The notes beneath the pieces were generated by a model, which did no database searches, was not told where the DNA came from, and saw nothing but the letters and a program-made list of their open reading frames with translations. The position numbers and the translations under genes were made by a program. A stretch of DNA of 11,827 nt from an uncultured Cellvibrio sp. Lineage in GTDB: Bacteria > Pseudomonadota > Gammaproteobacteria > Pseudomonadales > Cellvibrionaceae. The stretch is from the NCBI GenBank assembly GCA_946482385.1, contig CAMLRI010000018.1:1-11827 (forward strand), written 5' to 3'. Of this stretch, positions 8,171-11,827 are shown in pieces; position 1 is the stretch's first letter; every line of letters begins with the position of its first letter.

Positions 8171-9416
8171 GCTGCAGCCGGTCGTGGCTGTCCAGCTCCG
8201 ATGGGTCGGAAACAATAATCTGGTCGTGGGCTTGCAGGCCCTGCACAATTTCAATTTTGCTGGCGGAGCCGCGGCCAAATTCAACGGGTATTTTTTCTGC
8301 GTAACGGCCGTCTGACGATAATTTGAAAACGCGCATGGTGCGAAAATTTTGCGAGTAGGCCGGGCGATCCACATATAGGATATCGCTTAATGCCGCCACC
8401 ATAATTTCGCCATCGATACTCAGCTCCGGGCGCGCATCGGCGGGTAGCGGCTCATTAAATTCCACATCAACTTCCACCGTGCCATTAACAACAGAAGGGG
8501 CTATGCGGGTAACGCTACCGGCCACGCGGTTGTTGCGGGTATCAATACTCACGCTTTGGCCCAGTGCTACCTGTTGCACTTGAATTTCCGGAACCTGCAG
8601 GCGCGCCAGCAGTTGATCCTGCTGTACCAGTTTGGCGATATTGTGGCCCAGGCTGAGTTGTTGTCCAGGTTCAATGGCCACCTCCTGCACCACGCTATCC
8701 ATAGTGGCGCGCACTTGCAGTTGGGCGACTTGCTGTTGGGCGCGCTCTATTTGTTTTGCCAGTTTATTACTCTGCGCCTGTTGCGCGGCAATTTGGGCGT
8801 TAATGTTTTCCTGCAGGCTTTTGCTGCGGCTCTGTTCAATATGCCAGCGTTCCTTGCGCTGTGCGGTAAGCATCTGGCTGGTTTCGAATTCAATTTTAGA
8901 AACCGAGCCTGGGTGGCGCTCGCGCAAATAAATCTGTGCGTTCAGGGTTAGCTCGGCACTTTGGAATAGACTTTTGGCTTCTAGCTCCAGGGTTTGCTGG
9001 TTGAGCAATGCCGCCTCCAAATTTTTCATGTCGGCGCGCTGTTGCGCTTGCATGGCTTCCTGATCCCACTGCAATTCTTCGTAAATTTGCTCCAGTTCAA
9101 TATTGCTCATTTCGGCAATCAGTTCACCGGCTTTTACCTGAGTGCCGGGTTTTACCAACACCTGCTCCACCCTGCCTTGGGTGCCTGTCGCCAGCCAGCG
9201 CACCTGCTTGGGCACCAGGCTACCGGGGGCGCGCACAATAATATCCAGTTTGCCCTGGTTGACGCTGGCCAGGCGCAAGCTGTTGCGCGCAACCTTGTAG
9301 CCGGAGCTGGCGGAAAAGCTGTAGAGGCTGATGGCGATGAGCCCACAGAGCAGGAGGGCTGCCAAAGCCCACCAGGGTTTAAGGCGTTTACTGGTGGGAG
9401 TGCGAAGAATATCCAC
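8160..9416 (-). CDS. Periplasmic adaptor (membrane-fusion protein, HlyD/MacA-like) of the efflux system
   Basis: Adaptor that links an inner-membrane transporter to an outer-membrane channel, 418 residues. One N-terminal TM helix (about 15-33) follows a short basic cytoplasmic stretch, so it is an anchored protein, not a lipoprotein. Next come the first lipoyl-like half (about 56-105, with GTQGRVEQVLVKPGTQVKAG), a long alpha-helical hairpin rich in Gln, Glu and Ala (about 106-235), the second lipoyl half (about 236-263), a beta-barrel region (about 265-345) and a C-terminal membrane-proximal domain. The start is GTG at 9416: no in-frame ATG was seen upstream, and this start leaves the TM helix intact. 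The ribosome binding site is weak. It is the first gene of the operon, about 30 nt after the predicted sigma-54 transcription start. A partner TolC-like protein must be encoded elsewhere. Confidence 0.92.
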   Translation of the reverse strand: MDILRTPTSKRLKPWWALAALLLCGLIAISLYSFSASSGYKVARNSLRLASVNQGKLDIIVRAPGSLVPKQVRWLATGTQGRVEQVLVKPGTQVKAGELIAEMSNIELEQIYEELQWDQEAMQAQQRADMKNLEAALLNQQTLELEAKSLFQSAELTLNAQIYLRERHPGSVSKIEFETSQMLTAQRKERWHIEQSRSKSLQENINAQIAAQQAQSNKLAKQIERAQQQVAQLQVRATMDSVVQEVAIEPGQQLSLGHNIAKLVQQDQLLARLQVPEIQVQQVALGQSVSIDTRNNRVAGSVTRIAPSVVNGTVEVDVEFNEPLPADARPELSIDGEIMVAALSDILYVDRPAYSQNFRTMRVFKLSSDGRYAEKIPVEFGRGSASKIEIVQGLQAHDQIIVSDPSELDSHDRLQLTQ

Positions 9417-9456
9417 GTTAATTTGGCCCGAGATTGAATAATGGTTGCCTGCTATA

Positions 9457-9474
9457 GAGCAGTAATCAGGCCAA
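9457..9474 (-). promoter_or_regulatory. Predicted sigma-54 promoter of the efflux operon
   Basis: The minus strand reads TTGGCCTGATTACTGCTC, with the essential GG and GC separated by exactly 10 bases. Against the consensus TGGCACG-N4-TTGC it keeps TGGC, the following G and TGC, and differs at three positions. Transcription would start near 9447, about 30 nt before the GTG of the adaptor gene. A sigma-54 activator gene in the same operon makes the match more credible. Confidence 0.6.
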
Positions 9475-9492
9475 ATATGAATTAACTAATTA

Positions 9493-9505
9493 AATCAAAG
9501 CGTTA
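9493..9505 (+). promoter_or_regulatory. Predicted IHF binding site
   Basis: The 13 bases AATCAAAGCGTTA match the IHF core consensus WATCAANNNNTTR at every fixed position and have an AT-rich flank (9481-9492). The site lies about 46-58 bp upstream of the predicted start, between promoter and putative activator sites, where IHF usually bends DNA at sigma-54 promoters. Confidence 0.55.
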
Positions 9506-9570
9506 GGGAAATAGTGCGAACAAGGCTGCGGGCCGCTGTGCGGTTATTTGTATTGCTATCGGGAAGCGTG

Positions 9571-9625
9571 CGGGAATGGCTGTTGCGAAAATGGGACAGT
9601 CGAAATGGGATAGAAAAAATGGAGC
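9571..9625 (-). promoter_or_regulatory. Putative upstream activator sites: four degenerate ~14-bp repeats
   Basis: Four copies of a GAAATGG-like motif occur on the plus strand with ATGG at 9576, 9591, 9605 and 9619, spaced 15, 14 and 14 bp. The two best copies read CGAAAATGGGACAG and CGAAATGGGATAG. They lie about 130-175 bp upstream of the predicted sigma-54 start, a normal distance for enhancer sites. Binding by the operon's own regulator is inference. The copies are direct rather than clearly palindromic, which is unusual for Fis-type HTH sites. Confidence 0.35.
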
Positions 9626-9641
9626 AGAAAAACAGCGCAGA

Positions 9642-9676
9642 AAACAGGCGAAACCCTCAGCTGGTTGCGCCTGTTT
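9642..9676 (-). terminator. Strong hairpin terminator after the pectin methylesterase gene
   Basis: A perfect 9-bp inverted repeat (AAACAGGCG at 9642-9650, CGCCTGTTT at 9668-9676) has further pairing inside (AACC 9652-9655 with GGTT 9663-9666). On the minus strand it ends in a short T run. It lies about 40 bp past the methylesterase stop and separates that transcript from the efflux operon. The A/T-rich flanks are symmetric, so it may stop transcription from both sides. Confidence 0.8.
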
Positions 9677-9714
9677 ATTTATTGAAAAGCAAACATGGTA
9701 TTGAAACGCGGCGA

Positions 9715-10830
9715 TTATTCCGGCTGCCAATCGCCAAAAATTTGCGCGCGGTTATAGGCTTGGGCTTCGCTGTCGCTCAATTGGCGGCGCTTGCTGTTAA
9801 TGGCTGCGCCTGGGCCGCTGCTGCGGTATTCAAAAAAGCGCGCGTCTTCCGGCATAAATTGCATTTTGCTGCCGTCTTTGGCGGTGCCGCCCATGGAGTA
9901 CCAGCCATCGCGGGTGATATGCGCGTCCATCCAGGTATTAATAAAAATACTTTTGCCAATGGCATTGGGGTCGGCGTAGCGGCCATCGGCAAATTGGGTG
10001 GTGGGGTGCCAGGGGCGGCTCAGGGGTACTGAGTTATCTGGCACGCCGGCGGCGCGGGTGAGCTTGCAGTTGATAAACGTGAGGCCATAAAAATCGGCGA
10101 TTTGGGTGGAGGGTGCTGTCACATAACCGTGGGGTAAATTGGCGCGGCCGCGCTCCAGGGTTTTTATTTCCGAATCGGTAAACAGCGCGTTGCCCTTGCC
10201 AAAAATATAATCGACATTGCCGGCAATCAGGCTGCGGTCAAACCAGCTGCGGCCGCTGTTGACATAAAGCGTGTCCTGGTAGCCGAGCAGTTGCACATCG
10301 CGGGCAATAAATTTATCGCTGCCGGCATCCAATAGCAGCGCTACTGCCTGGGTGTTGCCCACCCGCTCGGTGGCGGTGGGGTCGAGGGCATCGTTGCGCA
10401 AAAAATCAAACGAGTTTTCCAGGGTGAGTTGCTGTAACTGCACACCGGGAGCGCGCACCGTGAGTGTGGCAGAACCGGCAGTGCCCCAGGCTTTTTCCGG
10501 GGCATAAAATTGGCCTGCGTAGGCATCGTAATAGAGGCGGGTTTTGTGGCGGCCGGCGCCGATTAAATGAATATTGGGTTTGTCGATATTGAGCTTTTCG
10601 TAGTAATCGCCCGGCGCAATATAAATGCGATAGGCCTGGCTGGCGTGGAGCGGTGCGGCGTCCAGCGCGGCTTTAATGCTGTGAAACGCCGCTTGATCGG
10701 TTTTATCAACGCGGGCGTCGTAGTCTTGTGCTGGTTGATAAAGGCAAGCTACTGCCAGTAGGCATAATGCCAATAGAACCGCGCAGCGAATAGCTACGCG
10801 TAACGCGTTGCGAATAGTGTGCGAGGCCAT
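9715..10830 (-). CDS. Pectin methylesterase (CE8), predicted lipoprotein
   Basis: Hydrolyses methyl esters of homogalacturonan, giving methanol and de-esterified pectin for lyases and polygalacturonases. The protein has 371 residues, a normal size for bacterial CE8 enzymes with a right-handed beta-helix. Motifs seen: YIAPGDYYEKLNI (70-82), QAVAL (161-165), GYQDTLY (183-189) with the putative acid/base D186 and oxyanion Q185, GNVDYIFG (204-211) with nucleophile D207, and SRPW (271-274) with substrate-binding R272. The N-terminus is a type II signal: a hydrophobic run ending LAVAC with lipid-acceptor C29, predicting a membrane-anchored, possibly surface-exposed enzyme. I chose the ATG at 10830 because GGGAG precedes it by six bases (10837-10841); an in-frame ATG nine codons upstream lacks this and would add a poor signal start. 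It is probably a single transcript ended by the hairpin at 9642-9676. Confidence 0.94.
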   Translation of the reverse strand: MASHTIRNALRVAIRCAVLLALCLLAVACLYQPAQDYDARVDKTDQAAFHSIKAALDAAPLHASQAYRIYIAPGDYYEKLNIDKPNIHLIGAGRHKTRLYYDAYAGQFYAPEKAWGTAGSATLTVRAPGVQLQQLTLENSFDFLRNDALDPTATERVGNTQAVALLLDAGSDKFIARDVQLLGYQDTLYVNSGRSWFDRSLIAGNVDYIFGKGNALFTDSEIKTLERGRANLPHGYVTAPSTQIADFYGLTFINCKLTRAAGVPDNSVPLSRPWHPTTQFADGRYADPNAIGKSIFINTWMDAHITRDGWYSMGGTAKDGSKMQFMPEDARFFEYRSSGPGAAINSKRRQLSDSEAQAYNRAQIFGDWQPE

Positions 10831-10873
10831 GGTTTTCTCCCGATAACAATAACCCAATGATGAGATGATGTGA

Positions 10874-10979
10874 GTTTGGCGTTAGGGCGTTTGTTTTGAA
10901 ACCTTCAAGTCAGGGACGACTTGAAGGAGCTACAGGGATGTATTCATGCGTTTTCAAAACAAATGCCCTAACGTCAAAC
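10874..10979. repeat. 106-bp nested palindromic element, possible MITE-like repeat
   Basis: Outer arms of 28 bp (10874-10901 and 10952-10979) are inverted copies with 26 Watson-Crick matches. The two mismatches would be G-U pairs in plus-strand RNA, giving an unbroken 28-bp stem. Inside lies a second perfect 10-bp inverted repeat (CCTTCAAGTC at 10902-10911, GACTTGAAGG at 10918-10927) with a 6-nt loop. No reading frame or transposase is present. It fills most of the gap between the dehydrogenase and methylesterase genes, so it could end the upstream transcript or carry promoter parts for the esterase. A non-autonomous mobile repeat is a likely origin but is inferred. Confidence 0.85.
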
Positions 10980-11026
10980 GGGCTAATGGCACTGCAAAAT
11001 CTGGTGCGGGCTTTAAGCCGGAGCGG

Positions 11027-11827
11027 TTAATCAGCAAAAGCCTCTTTAACCGTTGCCAATACACCCTTCGCGTAAAAGCGCTCCAGCCATTGGCTGGTGG
11101 TGGCAATAAAACGCGTTTCGTTAATCAAATCGCTGCCAAATACTTTTTGGATGGCCACTACGGCTTTTACCATGGCTTCGGGATTGCCCTGGTTGGCATC
11201 GCAGGCGGCGCGCAGTTCTTGCGCCAAGGGGTCGGAGACTTCAATGGCATTGCCCTGCTCATCCACACCCGACACATAGCGAATCCAGGCGGCTACGCCC
11301 AAACACAAAATATCGATATGGCCATTGCCTGCCAATTGTTCGCGCAGCGTTTCCAGCAAACGCTGGGGCAACTTTTGCGAACCGTCCATCGCAATTTGCC
11401 AGGTGCGGTGCTTAAGCGCCTTGTTGGAAAAGCGATCGCGCAATTCCTGCTTGTAAGCCTCAATATCAAAACCCGCTGGTGCAGTTACGGTTTCGCCCGC
11501 TTCGCGCGCCATATAGGTTTTCACCAAATTGACAAACGCCGGTTGCTCCATAACTTCGCTGATGTATTGGAAGCCCGACAAATAACCTGTGTAGGCCATG
11601 GTGGAGTGGGCGCCGTTGAGTAAGCGCAGTTTGATTTTTTCAAACACGCGCACGTCTTTCACCATAAGCACGCCGACTTTTTCCCACTGCGGGCGGCCAT
11701 CGGCAAATTTATCTTCCACCACCCACTGGGTGAAAGGTTCGCACACCACCATGCCTTCGTCGCGCAGGCCGAGGCGCGCCGCAATATCGCGGCGGGCGGC
11801 GTCAGTAGTGGCGGGCCCTATGCGGTC
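11027..11827 (-). CDS. uxuB: Mannitol-dehydrogenase-family oxidoreductase, probably fructuronate reductase; 5' end cut
   Basis: NAD(P)-dependent polyol/uronate dehydrogenase. Only the C-terminal 266 residues are in the window; the frame is open to the edge, and the ATG at 11752 is internal because conserved sequence precedes it (DRIGPATTDAARRDIAARLG). Family residues are present: KLRLLNGAHS at fragment positions 66-75 gives catalytic K66, N71 and H74. EPFTQWVVEDKF (30-41) and RTWQIAMDGSQKLPQRLL are also typical. As UxuB it would reduce D-fructuronate to D-mannonate in hexuronate breakdown, feeding 2-keto-3-deoxygluconate formation. The neighbouring pectin methylesterase supports a uronate role. 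Mannitol 2-dehydrogenase and other family members share these motifs, so substrate is less certain than family. Confidence 0.8.
   Translation of the reverse strand, partial: DRIGPATTDAARRDIAARLGLRDEGMVVCEPFTQWVVEDKFADGRPQWEKVGVLMVKDVRVFEKIKLRLLNGAHSTMAYTGYLSGFQYISEVMEQPAFVNLVKTYMAREAGETVTAPAGFDIEAYKQELRDRFSNKALKHRTWQIAMDGSQKLPQRLLETLREQLAGNGHIDILCLGVAAWIRYVSGVDEQGNAIEVSDPLAQELRAACDANQGNPEAMVKAVVAIQKVFGSDLINETRFIATTSQWLERFYAKGVLATVKEAFAD

Larger units (their letters stand above)
9417..9714. other. 298-bp control region between methylesterase and efflux operon
   Basis: This gap contains no convincing gene. In transcription order it holds the methylesterase terminator (9642-9676), the repeat array (9571-9625), the IHF-like site (9493-9505) and the sigma-54 promoter (9457-9474). 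Confidence 0.7.

Noticed and set aside
10831..10857. Alternative start of the methylesterase at 10857
   Set aside because: It lacks a ribosome binding site and adds nine residues with Arg, Glu and Lys before the signal peptide. The ATG at 10830 has a well-placed GGGAG.
10874..10979. Integron attC site, because of the GTTAGGGC and GCCCTAAC ends
   Set aside because: attC sites run RYYYAAC at the left to GTTRRRY at the right. Here the order is reversed, the arms pair too fully without the usual extrahelical bases, and no integron integrase or cassette array is visible.

Overview
The window looks like chromosome from a plant-polysaccharide-degrading gammaproteobacterium. A Cellvibrio-like member of the Cellvibrionales fits best: GC is moderate by eye, a pectin methylesterase lipoprotein lies beside a hexuronate-catabolism dehydrogenase, and the proteins are proteobacterial in type. 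The genus is inferred from gene content, not from a marker gene. All seven genes lie on the minus strand, so transcription runs from high to low coordinates. I found no RNA genes, insertion sequences, phage genes or CRISPR arrays.

In transcription order, the right end (11827 to 9715) handles pectin. It holds the C-terminal part of a mannitol-dehydrogenase-family protein, most likely fructuronate reductase UxuB, cut by the window edge. After a 196-bp gap with a striking nested palindrome comes a CE8 pectin methylesterase with a lipoprotein signal. That gene ends at a strong hairpin terminator.

The centre (9416 to 2154) is a compact five-gene module: membrane-fusion protein, ABC ATPase, double-length FtsX/MacB permease, NtrC-type sigma-54 response regulator and NtrY-like histidine kinase. 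ATPase/permease and regulator/kinase each overlap by 4 bp (ATGA). The upstream gap carries what looks like a complete sigma-54 control region: a GG-N10-GC promoter, an exact match to the IHF core consensus, and a set of about 14-bp repeats at the distance expected for activator sites. The inference is a self-regulated tripartite efflux system in which the kinase/regulator pair switches on the whole operon, including its own genes. The kinase has almost no periplasmic part, so the transporter may itself take part in sensing, as in Bacillus BceAB-RS modules. No TolC-type outer-membrane channel is encoded here.

The left end (1983 to 1) is the first 661 codons of a methyl-accepting chemotaxis protein with a large periplasmic sensor. 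It is open at the window edge.
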